DNA of 64,000 bases from Kiloniella laminariae DSM 19542 (GCF_000374005.1 NZ_KB893157.1:280502-344501), one strand, 5' to 3'. Counted from the first letter of the stretch, positions 35,261 to 44,800 are shown. Notes: a model not told the origin generated them from the sequence alone. Numbers and translations are program-made.

Positions 35261-35557
35261 ATGGCACGCCGTTGCGACTTTACAGGCAAAGGGGTTCAGA
35301 CTGGTAACAATGTGAGCCACGCCAAAAACAGAACACGCCGTCGGTTCCTGCCAAATCTTCAGGAAACTTCGATGTTGAGCGATGCGCTCGGTCAGGTTGT
35401 TCAGTTCCGCCTGAGCACCAGCGCTATCCGCACCATCGAAAAGCGTGGTGGTGTTGATGCATTCTTGCTGTCAACAGCAACTGAAAAATTGGGCAAAAAA
35501 GCCCGCGAAATGAAGAAGCGTGTTCAGAAAGCTTTGGTTTCCAAAGCAGCTGAATAA
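35261..35557 (+). CDS. rpmB: 50S ribosomal protein L28
   Basis: The 98-residue basic protein is a structural component of the large ribosomal subunit. It starts with MARRCDFTGKGVQTGNNVSHA and NRTRRRFLPNLQ, the L28 signature, and has the roughly 98-residue length of alphaproteobacterial L28. The gene is monocistronic with its own promoter and terminator. The convergent esterase reading frame overlaps its last 34 bases. Confidence 0.98.
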   Translation: MARRCDFTGKGVQTGNNVSHAKNRTRRRFLPNLQETSMLSDALGQVVQFRLSTSAIRTIEKRGGVDAFLLSTATEKLGKKAREMKKRVQKALVSKAAE

Positions 35558-36603
35558 GCCGATCCGTTCTTGAGACAGCCCGCTGAGCGCAAGCCAGCGG
35601 GCTTTTCTTGTTCGCGCAGTTCAAACATCACTAGCAGGGTTTGCTGTGCCATGCTCAGGTTGTCGTCCGAGAGCAGATAAACCAGCGTTTCGCCTTTTTC
35701 TCCGCGTCTGCTGCTGATGCCTTCCAGGTTATCCATGGCCTGCTCGCCATCAAAATTGGCGAGAACACGACCTTTCATAATGTATCCCGGGCGAATCTCC
35801 TCGGCGGGAAAAATTCTCAGGCTGCTTGCAAAACCTCCAAGGAAGCTGAAGCTCCGTTCCAGCAGCAGGAGATCGCCATCGGGTGTCATTGCCAGGCCTG
35901 TCGGCAGCAAGCCTTTGCTGTTTGCCTGCAGCGTCAGGCTTTGCCAGCTCTCCTGATCCCAGAGATAGGCTTCGAGTAGGCCATCGGGTTGTTGGCGTTC
36001 GGCAAGCACAAGCAGACAACCGCCGGGTAACTCAGTCATGGCTTCGATTCCCCGGTTTTTTCCCGCATCTTCTAATGCTTCTGGGAAGGGAATCGCTTCT
36101 GCTTTTGTGGCAAGGGGACTTTCGTATAGCAAAATACGGTGCTTGCGTTCAAAGCTGACATAGACTGCACCATTTTCGCTCATGGCCAGAGATTCACTGT
36201 CACGATCTTTCTTGCGGGTCAGCGCGCCACCAGCGGTATCATGAAGAGAAGAGAGGATGCCCCGGGAAAGATTAAGCAGATTCCCGTCGCTGCTGTAGCC
36301 CAGGCGGCCCTTAAACCAGAACCCCTTATCCGTAATAGCCAATATACCTCGCCCATCCGGGGATATTTCAAGCCCGGACAGTCCACCAAAGCGTGGATGT
36401 GGAGAAGTCATCTTGATACCTCCCCGCCAGATAAGCTGATCATGTTGGGGGGTGTCTGGATGCGTTAGGGGAGTGGCGACAGCTTCAATCTGCAAGGGGA
36501 TACTGACAGACTGGAGGACGGCGAGATTACGGTCCTGGTAAGCAATATAAACGGTAATGATTCCGGCGAGGAAGGCTGCTACATAGAGAGCTCTCTGGAT
36601 CAT
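35524..36603 (-). CDS. Esterase-like activity of phytase family protein
   Basis: The 359-residue protein has an N-terminal membrane helix or uncleaved signal (ALYVAAFLAGIITVYIAY) and a beta-propeller-like domain of the phytase-like esterase family (PF13449), with FGGLSGLEISPDGRGILAITDKG, SESLAMSENGAVYVSFE and NLEGISSRRGEKGET. Family members are periplasmic and poorly characterised. The frame runs through the rpmB terminator and 34 bases into rpmB, so the last 30 or so residues are unlikely to be under protein-level selection. I recall this gene next to rpmB in related bacteria. Confidence 0.87.
   Translation of the reverse strand: MIQRALYVAAFLAGIITVYIAYQDRNLAVLQSVSIPLQIEAVATPLTHPDTPQHDQLIWRGGIKMTSPHPRFGGLSGLEISPDGRGILAITDKGFWFKGRLGYSSDGNLLNLSRGILSSLHDTAGGALTRKKDRDSESLAMSENGAVYVSFERKHRILLYESPLATKAEAIPFPEALEDAGKNRGIEAMTELPGGCLLVLAERQQPDGLLEAYLWDQESWQSLTLQANSKGLLPTGLAMTPDGDLLLLERSFSFLGGFASSLRIFPAEEIRPGYIMKGRVLANFDGEQAMDNLEGISSRRGEKGETLVYLLSDDNLSMAQQTLLVMFELREQEKPAGLRSAGCLKNGSAYSAALETKAF
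35577..35608 (+). terminator. rpmB terminator
   Basis: AGCCCGCTG and CAGCGGGCT form a 9-base stem with a 9-base loop, followed by TTTCTT. It lies 20 bases after the rpmB stop and inside the 3' end of the convergent esterase frame. Confidence 0.85.
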
Positions 36604-36738
36604 ATGGTGGCTGTTCCCCTAGTCTTGTCCTGATACTAAGTATCTTAGCAACAGTTTGTGAACAGAGAGTGAAATCCCTGTGACCATTCCTGGGCAACTT
36701 AATCCAGGCGTTTGTTCATATGCTTTCTAGGAGAAGGA

Positions 36739-37530
36739 TCAGAGCGAGGATGTAAAACTGAGTGGACTGTCGCCCTGTTGAGCCTGCCTTGTGATCGTAC
36801 AACCGAAGACTTTGGAAAGAAGCGCAGGTTCCATGACATCGGCAGTGGCACCTGAGGCAATAAGCTTGCCGTTGGAAATCAGAGCAACCTGGTCACAATA
36901 GAGTGCGGCCTGATTGAGATCATGGAGGACAGCCATTGAGGCTGTGCCGTAGTTTTTGCTCTGGTCTTTTGCTGCTTTGAGGACCGCATGCTGGTGCGCA
37001 ATATCCAACCCGGCGGTCGGCTCATCCAGCAGCAGGTACTTGCTGTCGGTTTCGTCCTCTGTTCCGAATGACTGGGCCAGGGCACGGGCCAGCTGTACCC
37101 GCTGCTTTTCTCCGCCGGAAAGAACCGGGTAGGATCTTTTGCCAAGATGCCTGATATCTGCAATTGCCATGGCACGCTCGACGATCCGGTGGTTTTGGAA
37201 AGGGCTGCTCATTCTTTCATAAGGCCATCGTCCCATGGCGACGACAGCGCGTGCTGAGAAGGGAAACGCCAGTTGTGATGCCTGGGGCATGACAGCACGT
37301 CGGCGGGCGAGAGTTTCGTCCCTCCAGGCCTTTAGTGGCGTGCTGTCGAGGGTGACTGTCCCATGCGAAGGAGAGAGCTCGCCTGATAGTACCTTTAATA
37401 AGGTTGATTTTCCTGCGCCGTTGGGACCCAGGATTCCGAGAAATTGTCCGGGCACCAGACCCAGAGTTACATTCTGGAGCAAAGGCGTGGAACCAATAAC
37501 AACCGAGACGTCGTTCACGCTAAGTGTCAT
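36739..37530 (-). CDS. hmuV: Heme ABC transporter ATP-binding protein
   Basis: The 263-residue ATPase powers heme import across the inner membrane. Walker A is GPNGAGKST (35-43), the signature LSGGEKQRVQLAR, and Walker B YLLLDEPTAGLD, followed by the switch His in VLHDLN. The protein belongs to the FecE/HmuV/BtuD group. Its ATG overlaps the permease stop by four bases. It is the last gene of the heme operon; no clear terminator is visible in the 135 bases that follow. Confidence 0.95.
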   Translation of the reverse strand: MTLSVNDVSVVIGSTPLLQNVTLGLVPGQFLGILGPNGAGKSTLLKVLSGELSPSHGTVTLDSTPLKAWRDETLARRRAVMPQASQLAFPFSARAVVAMGRWPYERMSSPFQNHRIVERAMAIADIRHLGKRSYPVLSGGEKQRVQLARALAQSFGTEDETDSKYLLLDEPTAGLDIAHQHAVLKAAKDQSKNYGTASMAVLHDLNQAALYCDQVALISNGKLIASGATADVMEPALLSKVFGCTITRQAQQGDSPLSFTSSL

Positions 37531-38609
37531 GCGCGTCTCTTTCTGAATTCGCGAAACAGCAGGGCAAAGAAAAAGGGACCGCCGATGAAGCTGGTCACGA
37601 GGCCGATCGGCAATTCGGCAGGTAAAACGATGATCCGGGCGATGGTGTCGGCAATGATGATCAGCAGGGCACCGAGGAGGGCTGCGGCAGGCAATACAAA
37701 ACGGTTGTCTGCTCCGCCGATCAGGCGCGCAAGATGCGGGGCAATCAGGCCAATAAAACCGATCATTCCCGCTGCTGCAACAGCTGCCCCGGTGGCGCAG
37801 GCCGCGGCCAGTGCCGCCTGGCGTTTGATGCCTTCGGTTGCGACCCCGAGATGCTTTGCTTCAGTCTCTCCAAGCAAGAAGAGGTTTAAGGGGCCGGAGA
37901 GGCGCAACAGGAGTAGGGAAGCCAAGACCATTATGCCGATCGAAGGCCAGGTTGCTTCTCCGGCACCGGAAAGGCTGCCCATGCTCCAGAACGTAAGGGA
38001 GCGGAGTTCGCTGTCATCTGCGATATAGGTCAGAAGACCGATAAACGAGCCGACAATTGCATTGACTGCGATGCCCATCAACAGCATGACAGCTACATCA
38101 GTTGCTCCTTCGCGGCGGGCCAGATTGTAGACCAGAGCCGTGGTCGCGAGGCTTCCAGCAAAGGCTGCAAGAGGGAGGCTATAGCTGCTGGTGGCTTCAA
38201 GAAAAGAGGCAAAAAGCGTATCCCCGAGAACAATCACGCAGACGACGGCCAGGGCCGCACCGGAAGAAACACCGATTAGCCCGGGATCAGCCAGGGGGTT
38301 TCTGAACAGACTTTGCATCACAGCGCCGGAGAGCCCGAGGGCCATACCAATTGCAAGACCCAGTGCTGTTCGAGGCAGACGTACAGCCTCAAGAATCAGA
38401 ATTTCCTGTGGCTGTAGATCAGAAACGGTGAACCCGAGATAGCTGAAAAAATGTCCTGCGCTTGCCAGTGGGGGGATGGAAACACCACCAATGCCGAGGG
38501 AGAGAAGGACGGCGATAAACAGACCGGCTAGCAGGAGGGGAAGTAACCAGTAGCTGGCACCATCCCGCTTTTTCCGCCGTCGTATCTTTGCCAGAGAAAG
38601 GTAGGCCAT
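37527..38609 (-). CDS. hmuU: Heme ABC transporter permease
   Basis: The 360-residue FecCD-family permease has about ten hydrophobic helices, with family motifs in RLPRTALGLAIGMALGLSGAVMQ, NPLADPGLIGVSSGAAL and GFIGLIAPHLARLIGG. It forms a homodimeric channel for heme together with HmuV and HmuT. It starts 10 bases after the hmuT stop and overlaps hmuV, so all three are translated as a unit. The N-terminal basic stretch (KIRRRKKR) is consistent with a cytoplasmic N-terminus. Confidence 0.95.
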   Translation of the reverse strand: MAYLSLAKIRRRKKRDGASYWLLPLLLAGLFIAVLLSLGIGGVSIPPLASAGHFFSYLGFTVSDLQPQEILILEAVRLPRTALGLAIGMALGLSGAVMQSLFRNPLADPGLIGVSSGAALAVVCVIVLGDTLFASFLEATSSYSLPLAAFAGSLATTALVYNLARREGATDVAVMLLMGIAVNAIVGSFIGLLTYIADDSELRSLTFWSMGSLSGAGEATWPSIGIMVLASLLLLRLSGPLNLFLLGETEAKHLGVATEGIKRQAALAAACATGAAVAAAGMIGFIGLIAPHLARLIGGADNRFVLPAAALLGALLIIIADTIARIIVLPAELPIGLVTSFIGGPFFFALLFREFRKRRA

Positions 38610-38619
38610 CTGGTCCTGT

Positions 38620-39480
38620 TTAGTGACTGTTTGTGAAAAGCTGGTCCGAGATGGCGGCTATCGCCTCCGGCGTTCTTGGTCCCAAACCGAGCAGCAGTGT
38701 TCCATCAAGGCTCAGGATGCGGTTTTCCTGAACTGCCTTGAGTTTGCCCAGCAAAGGATCTTTTTTAAGTTCCTCTAGGCCGCCGGCCTGTTCGAGCGTT
38801 CGGCTGGCAAGCAGAAGATAATCCGGTGCATGCGCCAGGATATATTCACTGGCCATGGGTTTAAATCCCTGAAGATCAGCTGCGGCGTTACGGGCACCGC
38901 TGTACTGAATGATGGTGTCGATTGCCGTGCCCTGCCCGGCGGTCATCGGGCTGCCTTGACCTGTACTCAGCAGGAAAAGAACCAGTGGGGGGTTTTCTCG
39001 CTCCTGGGCCTGTTTCTGCAGAACCTCGAGTTTCTCTTTAACGGTTCGCCCAAGGATTTCCCCGATTGTTTCTGTTCCAAGAATAGCGGCAACGGCAAGG
39101 ACACCATTGTGGATTGCTTCTGGACTGTTCAGCTCGGGAATGAAGGTGACTGCAATACCCGCATTTTTCAGAGTGTCGAGAACCGGAGCAGGACCTGACC
39201 CTTCAAGGGCAATAATCTGATCTGGTTGCAAGGCCAAAAGCCCCTCTGCCGAAAGCTGTCGCATATAACCAACTTTGGGCAGGCTTTCCTGCTGTTCTGG
39301 ATACTTGCTGGTGGTATCTGTGGCAATGATCTGATCCCCGGCACCAAGCGCATAAACGATCTCGGTAACTGGGCCACCAACTGTGATAATTCTTTGGGGG
39401 GCAGAATGAGCAATCCCCGACACTAGCAGGATCGGGAAGATCATAAGAGGCAAGAAGAAGTGTTTGAGGAGGTATGTCAT
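38620..39480 (-). CDS. hmuT: Periplasmic heme-binding protein
   Basis: The roughly 286-residue exported protein has a signal peptide (HFFLPLMIFPILLVSGIAHS) and a class III binding-protein fold joined by one long helix. RIITVGGPVTEIVYALGAGDQIIATDTTS and YPEQQESLPKVGYMRQLSAEGLL are typical of HmuT/PhuT, whose conserved Tyr in the latter region ligates heme. The ATG at 39480, one base after the exbD stop, is preferred over an upstream frame to 39582 that would run inside exbD. It hands heme to HmuU. Confidence 0.94.
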   Translation of the reverse strand: MTYLLKHFFLPLMIFPILLVSGIAHSAPQRIITVGGPVTEIVYALGAGDQIIATDTTSKYPEQQESLPKVGYMRQLSAEGLLALQPDQIIALEGSGPAPVLDTLKNAGIAVTFIPELNSPEAIHNGVLAVAAILGTETIGEILGRTVKEKLEVLQKQAQERENPPLVLFLLSTGQGSPMTAGQGTAIDTIIQYSGARNAAADLQGFKPMASEYILAHAPDYLLLASRTLEQAGGLEELKKDPLLGKLKAVQENRILSLDGTLLLGLGPRTPEAIAAISDQLFTNSH

Positions 39481-39481
39481 T

Positions 39482-39910
39482 TCAGGGTTCCAGAAGTATT
39501 TCGGCGGCAGATCGGCCCTGTTTTTCGAGGTAAGAAAGAACCTGAACCAGATTTTCGATGGGGGCGGCCTTGTCACCAGCAATTACAACCTGCTGTTCCG
39601 GCGCAGAGCGCAAGAGCGTTTGCAGGGAAGCACGCGCATCCCCCCAGTTGTGATAGGGCGTGCCAGCAACCTCCCAAACAGCGTTCTCTGGTCGGGAGGG
39701 AGCGTGCAGGGTAATGGTGATGGCTTGTTGTGAAGCCTGTTGCACGACACTTTCCTGCGGTTTTGGCAGCGCGATTTCCAGAGAAAAATTGACGCTGTTT
39801 GCGGTCAGGATCAAAAACACCAGTAAAATAAAAAGAACGTCAAGCATGGGAGTGAGGTCAGGGGCCAGACTGTCCATCTCCTGATCCTGCGGGGAAAGAC
39901 TGTCAATCAA
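39482..39910 (-). CDS. exbD: ExbD/TolR energy transducer subunit
   Basis: The 142-residue protein has a short cytoplasmic N-terminus, one membrane helix (about 20-42) with the proton-conducting Asp in LAPDLTPMLDVLFILLVF, and a periplasmic domain. It works with ExbB to drive TonB. It begins in an ATGA overlap with exbB and ends one base before hmuT. Its position inside the heme operon suggests a dedicated Ton system rather than TolR. Confidence 0.92.
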   Translation of the reverse strand: MIDSLSPQDQEMDSLAPDLTPMLDVLFILLVFLILTANSVNFSLEIALPKPQESVVQQASQQAITITLHAPSRPENAVWEVAGTPYHNWGDARASLQTLLRSAPEQQVVIAGDKAAPIENLVQVLSYLEKQGRSAAEILLEP

Positions 39911-40539
39911 GATGACCTCCCTGATCCAGGTTGGCTTGATAATGTTTCCTGCTGCCGGAGGGAGAGGGACAGGGAAAGTTGACTGAGACCCAGACCAAGC
40001 TTTTCAATGTGGCGATCCGCAAGAATTCGAAAGCCGTGAGCACCCAAAAGGGACGGCAAGGCAATCACCAGACCTGCGGCGGTTGTCAGCATGGCCTGCC
40101 AGATGCCGTCTGCCAGCAGGGCAGGGTGCAAAGGACCTTCGTGAACCGCAATGACCTTGAAAGCTTCAATCATGCCTAAAACCGTACCAAGCAATCCCAA
40201 AAGCGGGCAGATCACGGCAATCAGCATAAGGAAGCGCAAGCCAAAACGAACCTGCCCGGCATGGCCCCGGAGCCAGATTTTCAAAGCCTCTTCGCGAAGT
40301 GCAACAGGTGAGCCCCTGTGTTGCCGGGCGATGTCTGTTGCTTCGTCCATAGGCCTTGATGAATGAGCCTTATTCGTCAAATCCACTTTATCGCAAGCCG
40401 GTGACAGCGTTGTGACACCAGAGCGCAAGCGCACAAAAAATAATGTCCGTTCGAGTAAAAGCAGTGCCGCCAAAAGGGAAAAGGCAGCAAGGGGCCAACC
40501 AACGGGCCCCAGCCTGGAAAAAAGATCGGGAAGAATCAT
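39907..40539 (-). CDS. exbB: ExbB/TolQ/MotA-type proton channel protein
   Basis: The 210-residue inner-membrane protein has three helices. The conserved channel region is FLMLIAVICPLLGLLGTVLGMIEAF, followed by GIWQAMLTTAAGLVIALPSLLGAHGF. These contain the Thr residues and helix-breaking motifs shared by ExbB and TolQ. It forms the pentameric motor with ExbD. Translation overlaps the hmuS stop by four bases and exbD by four bases. It is somewhat shorter than enterobacterial ExbB. Confidence 0.93.
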   Translation of the reverse strand: MILPDLFSRLGPVGWPLAAFSLLAALLLLERTLFFVRLRSGVTTLSPACDKVDLTNKAHSSRPMDEATDIARQHRGSPVALREEALKIWLRGHAGQVRFGLRFLMLIAVICPLLGLLGTVLGMIEAFKVIAVHEGPLHPALLADGIWQAMLTTAAGLVIALPSLLGAHGFRILADRHIEKLGLGLSQLSLSLSLRQQETLSSQPGSGRSS

Positions 40540-41624
40540 TCCGCCGCCTCGGTAAGGGAGCGATAGCGCGGCAGATTTTCAAGGAGTTTCTGCCAGTCCC
40601 GGTTCTCTGGATTGTGTGCTTCTCTTTCCCCGCAAAGCAGGGCAAAGGATTCTCCCTGTTCGTCAAAAAGCTCTAGCGTGGTGATGTTGCCATCTTTGGT
40701 TGGCTTGCGGACCAGCCAGGCTTCGGCAATATGGTCTTCGCGCAGATGAAGGTTGAAACCAGGATCGAGAACATTGATCCATGGCCCCATATCCCTGATT
40801 TTTTCAATCGGTCCGGTGTGGATCTGAATGCAGCCCCTGTTGCCAACAAAGACCATAATGGAAATTTTATCTGCTGCCGCCTGCTCAAGAACATCGCGCA
40901 GGGCTGTGGTCATCAGTTTTTCTGCATAGGTGGTTCCGATTAACCGGAAAGACTGGTGGCGATCGCATTCAAACTGGCGCAGCATGGCATGAAACTGATG
41001 TACGTCTTTCATCCCTGCCCAGGCTTCTCTCAATCCCTTGGTGTCGATCGTTGCATCCGATTTCGGGGCGCTTTTTTCTTCATAGGGACTTGTCGAGAGT
41101 TCTGTCGCCTGTTCCTTTGCCCGGTACTTGGCAACAAGAGTCTCATAGGCACCGAGATCAGATTTTCCGGTTAGAAATACCTTGTGAATGGCAATGCCCG
41201 CGGCATCAAAAAACTGGAGACTGTGACGCAGCCCTTTGCTGTTTTCGGTCTTGACGGCAAAACCAGAAGTCCAGTGGCTCATAAACAGGCGCAGATCAAT
41301 GTCATGATTGAGCACAATGCCCATGGGGCCCCGAACTGAAATTTTGTCGAAGATACCAACCTTTTCATGTACCACATGGTCATTGCGGGTGAGGATTTTG
41401 ACTTCACCCAAACTTCCCAGTTCTTCGATCAGCTTGCCCCAGTCTCCCTCAAGTTTCTGGACATTCTTGCCGCAACCAGCCGCAATCAGCTGGGCTTCAC
41501 TGCTGTTGAGGGCGCTTGCAAGATCGCGAGCATAGCGACGTTCGCTGCCTTCGCTCAGGGCATCCCAGGCTGCGCTTAAGCTGGGGTAGTGGGGGACGTT
41601 TTCTATAGGTGCGGTTTGAGACAT
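40536..41624 (-). CDS. hmuS: Hemin-degrading/heme-trafficking factor HmuS
   Basis: The roughly 362-residue cytoplasmic protein is a HemS/HmuS/ChuS-type tandem-repeat protein that binds imported heme and, in some bacteria, opens its ring to release iron. Typical segments are LGEVKILTRNDHVVHEKVG, FMSHWTSGFAV, FQFFDAAGIAIHKVFLT-like text and, in the second half, GNRGCIQIHTGPIEKIRDMG. The ATG at 41624 with AGGA upstream is preferred over a frame reaching 41750 inside tonB. It lies between tonB and exbB. Confidence 0.93.
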   Translation of the reverse strand: MSQTAPIENVPHYPSLSAAWDALSEGSERRYARDLASALNSSEAQLIAAGCGKNVQKLEGDWGKLIEELGSLGEVKILTRNDHVVHEKVGIFDKISVRGPMGIVLNHDIDLRLFMSHWTSGFAVKTENSKGLRHSLQFFDAAGIAIHKVFLTGKSDLGAYETLVAKYRAKEQATELSTSPYEEKSAPKSDATIDTKGLREAWAGMKDVHQFHAMLRQFECDRHQSFRLIGTTYAEKLMTTALRDVLEQAAADKISIMVFVGNRGCIQIHTGPIEKIRDMGPWINVLDPGFNLHLREDHIAEAWLVRKPTKDGNITTLELFDEQGESFALLCGEREAHNPENRDWQKLLENLPRYRSLTEAAE

Positions 41625-41662
41625 TTTACGAAATCCTGAATGATCGCTATCGAGATGAAAAA

Positions 41663-42574
41663 TTAGTGAATTGCAAAACGGATCGGAAACTCGACCCAGG
41701 CAGCTGTTCTGAGGCTTCCTTGCCGGGCAGGTGTGAACTGCCAGCCCCACATGGCTTTCTCAGCCGCCTTGTCGAGCAGGTTATGACCAGAGGATTGCCA
41801 GACGATGATCCGCCGGACGAGGCCCTGTTCGTCCACTCTGGCGCGCAGCACGACTTCCCCTTCAATCCGCTTTCTCTGTGCTCGTTTGGGATATTCCGGT
41901 GGTGCGGGAGGGCGAGAAAAAGATGGTTCTGTCAAAAGAGGCAGATCTTCATAGGTCGGAGAGGTGATGCTCGAGGAGGATCGTGCAAAGGTCTCTGCCG
42001 TTCCCTTGTCTGAGCCTGTGGTGGCTGCTCCAGCAGATACAGGAGCTTGCTCAAGAGAGACGAGATCTGTTTTTTTCTGATGCTGCTTTACTGTCTCTGC
42101 TTCAGCTGGGAGCGAGGTCTTCTGTGCAGGAGCTTCTGCGGATTTTATTGTTGTCTCGCTTTTGACCGTCCTTGTTGGAGGGGCAGGTTTTTTGGCCGGA
42201 GGTTGCGGTATAACAGCCGAAGTGATGGGGCGCTGATCTGCAACGGGTTCGATTAAGGGGACGTTGTTGGTTGCGGGGGGAAGTTCTGACAGAGGAGGTG
42301 CTTTTTTTGTGGCTGGCTCTTTTGTCACCGGTGCAGGTGTTACCCGGGTTTCGGCGCTTGTCTGTTCAGTTGAAAGAGATGTCTCTACCCCGGAAGCAGT
42401 ACTGTCCCCTGCGGCTGCAGAGGACTGTACAAAAGTGACAGATAACTGTTGTCTGGCCGTCGCAGTAGCCATGGCGGGGGGAAGAAGCACATCAGAATAG
42501 AGCCAGCCAGCGAGGTGGAGAGCCAGGGTGAACAGAATGCTCACCAACCATCTGGTTTTTGCTTTCCCCAGCAT
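41663..42574 (-). CDS. tonB: TonB energy transducer
   Basis: The 303-residue protein has an N-terminal membrane anchor (WLVSILFTLALHLAGWLY, with the His typical of TonB), a long Pro/Ala/Glu/Lys-rich periplasmic spacer (about 60-215), and a C-terminal TonB domain. That domain has PPEYPKRAQRKRIEGEVVLR, DEQGLVRRIIVWQSSGHNLL and AMWGWQFTPAR. It transmits proton-motive force to the receptor encoded directly upstream; only 9 bases separate the genes. The spacer makes it longer than E. coli TonB (239 residues). Confidence 0.95.
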   Translation of the reverse strand: MLGKAKTRWLVSILFTLALHLAGWLYSDVLLPPAMATATARQQLSVTFVQSSAAAGDSTASGVETSLSTEQTSAETRVTPAPVTKEPATKKAPPLSELPPATNNVPLIEPVADQRPITSAVIPQPPAKKPAPPTRTVKSETTIKSAEAPAQKTSLPAEAETVKQHQKKTDLVSLEQAPVSAGAATTGSDKGTAETFARSSSSITSPTYEDLPLLTEPSFSRPPAPPEYPKRAQRKRIEGEVVLRARVDEQGLVRRIIVWQSSGHNLLDKAAEKAMWGWQFTPARQGSLRTAAWVEFPIRFAIH

Positions 42575-42583
42575 ACTTTCCTC

Positions 42584-44656
42584 CTAGAACCGCAGACTTG
42601 CTGTTACTTTGACGTTACGGCCCGGTTCATCCAGAACCGCGGCGCCACGGCGATAGGTCTTGTCGAGCAGGTTATCAACAGCGAAGTTGATCTTCAGGCC
42701 GGGGACATAGTCTTCGGCATCCCAGCCGGCAAAGACGTCAAAGGTGGCATAGCCGTCGATTTCGTCGCTGCCGCCCGGGACTCTTTCCTGATCCCGAACA
42801 AACAGTCCGCGCCCCCCGATATCCAGACTGATATCCGAGATGTGATAGCCAAGGGTAACGGCTGCCTTGTCGGCGGGAATTCCGGCAAGAGCAGCAGCCG
42901 TGTCCGTATTTTTGCCCCGGATGCGCGAGGCACCAAGAGATCCGAATATACCGCTTGAATCGTAGCTGATCTCGGCTTCAAATCCCTTGATTTGAGCTTT
43001 TGGGATATTGTTACTGGTGGTCGTGCCAGCAAAAACATCTGTCTTTTGCTCAATGAAATCATCAATGTTGTTGTGGAAATAGGCTGCCTTGGCACGGATC
43101 GCATCATCGGATGTAAAGAGACCATCATGTTTGACGTTGAATCCCACTTCCCAGTTCTGGGCGGTTTCCGGCTTCAGGTCCGGATTTGGGATAAAAAAGT
43201 TGTTCGGAATTGGCCCGCCACCGGGAAAGTGTAGTCCGCTGTTATAGATTTCAGAAAGCGATGGCGCTCGGAAAGCTTCTGCGTAACTTGCATAAGGCTG
43301 CAGGAAGGGCAGGACCTGATAGCTGACCATGACGCGGGGAGAGACGGCGGTTTCGCTGACACCTTCCTGCCCCTCGGCCTGAAGATCATAAGAATCAAAT
43401 CTTACCCCGGTTGTTACTTCAAAGTCTTCAAACAGCGTCAGGGTGTTGTCGATATAGACACCATAGATGTCCATATCTGCATCGGGATAGAATTGTGTGG
43501 TGGGTGCCCCGTTGCGCCGTCCGGTCTGATCGTCGTTGAAGTATTCGCCCCCAAGTGTCACGGCGAGCTTGACGTTTTCATCCAGCTCGAAACGGCTGGT
43601 GTTGTAAGCTTCGATTCCGAGAGTTTCAAGGTTGCGTTCATCGTGACGGCCATCCGAGAACCTGACTTCATCGATGTCCGAGTTGTTGTAGTATCCCTTT
43701 ACAGAAGCATCGAGCCAGTTGTTCTCAGGATTTTCATAATCGTAATCAAGAACCAGTCCGGTTTCCCGGCTCTCCCGGTTGACAATGGAAGCAACGCTGG
43801 TGCCATCAGCCGTTGCTGGCAGACTGTGGTCGTCAGTGTAGACCCGATAGGTCAGGCCGACACGGTGTGATTCTCCGATATCAATCCCGGTTTTTATCAG
43901 GCCTGAAACAAGATCATCATCGGTAAAGGGGCGCTTCTCGCCATCACCAGCTTCGTAATCATCGGTTTTCCGACGGCTGAGGCTGGCAAGAAAATCAATG
44001 TTCTCGAGCGGGCGGGCAAAGGCGGTGAGATTTCCGTGAACGGCATTGTCAACTGTGCCAAAGCCTGATGTTATCTGGCCACCAAAGGTTTCGCCTTCTT
44101 CAAGGAAATCATCGGCACTTTTGGTTTCAAAGGCGACTACTCCGCCAAGGGCGCCTGTGCCGTGTATTGTTGAAGCGGGGCCACGAAGGACTTCAACCTG
44201 TTTAAGAATGGCAGGGTCAATGAAAAGCCCCCCTTTGTGCCCCACATTGAAGTTATGTCTGGCGCCATCAATACGGGTGACGACCCTGTCATCGCCCAAG
44301 CCGCGAATTGAAGGGGTCATGACGGTGTTCCGGCTTCCGCCGGTCAGTTCCACACCAGGGATGTCTTTCAGCATGTCGTTGACGGTTTCGGGCTGTCGGC
44401 GTTCGATCTCTTCTTCTGTGACAATCGAGATGGAAGCGGGCGCCTCAATGGCGAGTTTTTCCTCACGCGAGGCTGTCACAGAAATTGTATCAAACTTGAA
44501 AACAGGCGTTGTTTTTCCCGAAACTTCGATCTGTTCATTTTCAGTGTCACTGAGAGCAGGTTGATCTGCAGGGACTTCCTGAGCCTGAAGAGTAACAGGT
44601 GTGATGAAGAGAGCTACGCCCGCGAGCAGTAATTTTTTGAAGCCAATATTTTGCAT
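42584..44656 (-). CDS. hmuR: TonB-dependent heme/hemoglobin receptor
   Basis: The roughly 690-residue outer-membrane receptor has a signal peptide (LLLAGVALFITPVTLQAQ), a TonB box (FDTISVTASREEKL), a plug domain with ETVNDMLKDIPGVEL and IRGLGDDRVVTRIDGARHNF, and a 22-strand barrel ending in the aromatic RNVKVTASLRF. The sequence FRAPSLSEIYNSGLHFPG is the FRAP/NPNL-type region of heme receptors, continued by NPDLKPETAQNWEVGFN. An ATG at 44656 is preferred over the GTG at 44668. The receptor follows hemP and heads the transport genes. Confidence 0.93.
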   Translation of the reverse strand: MQNIGFKKLLLAGVALFITPVTLQAQEVPADQPALSDTENEQIEVSGKTTPVFKFDTISVTASREEKLAIEAPASISIVTEEEIERRQPETVNDMLKDIPGVELTGGSRNTVMTPSIRGLGDDRVVTRIDGARHNFNVGHKGGLFIDPAILKQVEVLRGPASTIHGTGALGGVVAFETKSADDFLEEGETFGGQITSGFGTVDNAVHGNLTAFARPLENIDFLASLSRRKTDDYEAGDGEKRPFTDDDLVSGLIKTGIDIGESHRVGLTYRVYTDDHSLPATADGTSVASIVNRESRETGLVLDYDYENPENNWLDASVKGYYNNSDIDEVRFSDGRHDERNLETLGIEAYNTSRFELDENVKLAVTLGGEYFNDDQTGRRNGAPTTQFYPDADMDIYGVYIDNTLTLFEDFEVTTGVRFDSYDLQAEGQEGVSETAVSPRVMVSYQVLPFLQPYASYAEAFRAPSLSEIYNSGLHFPGGGPIPNNFFIPNPDLKPETAQNWEVGFNVKHDGLFTSDDAIRAKAAYFHNNIDDFIEQKTDVFAGTTTSNNIPKAQIKGFEAEISYDSSGIFGSLGASRIRGKNTDTAAALAGIPADKAAVTLGYHISDISLDIGGRGLFVRDQERVPGGSDEIDGYATFDVFAGWDAEDYVPGLKINFAVDNLLDKTYRRGAAVLDEPGRNVKVTASLRF

Positions 44657-44800
44657 GTGCCTGTGCACCTTGTTCTTGTACCGAGCCAGTAAATGTAAAA
44701 ATCACATTGCTGGCTGGCTGGCTTTGTACAAGAAAGTACAGTGGCGAGCTGGCTTGCAGTTCTGCGCAGAGGAGGGTTGTTGCCCAGACGCAGGAGATCG

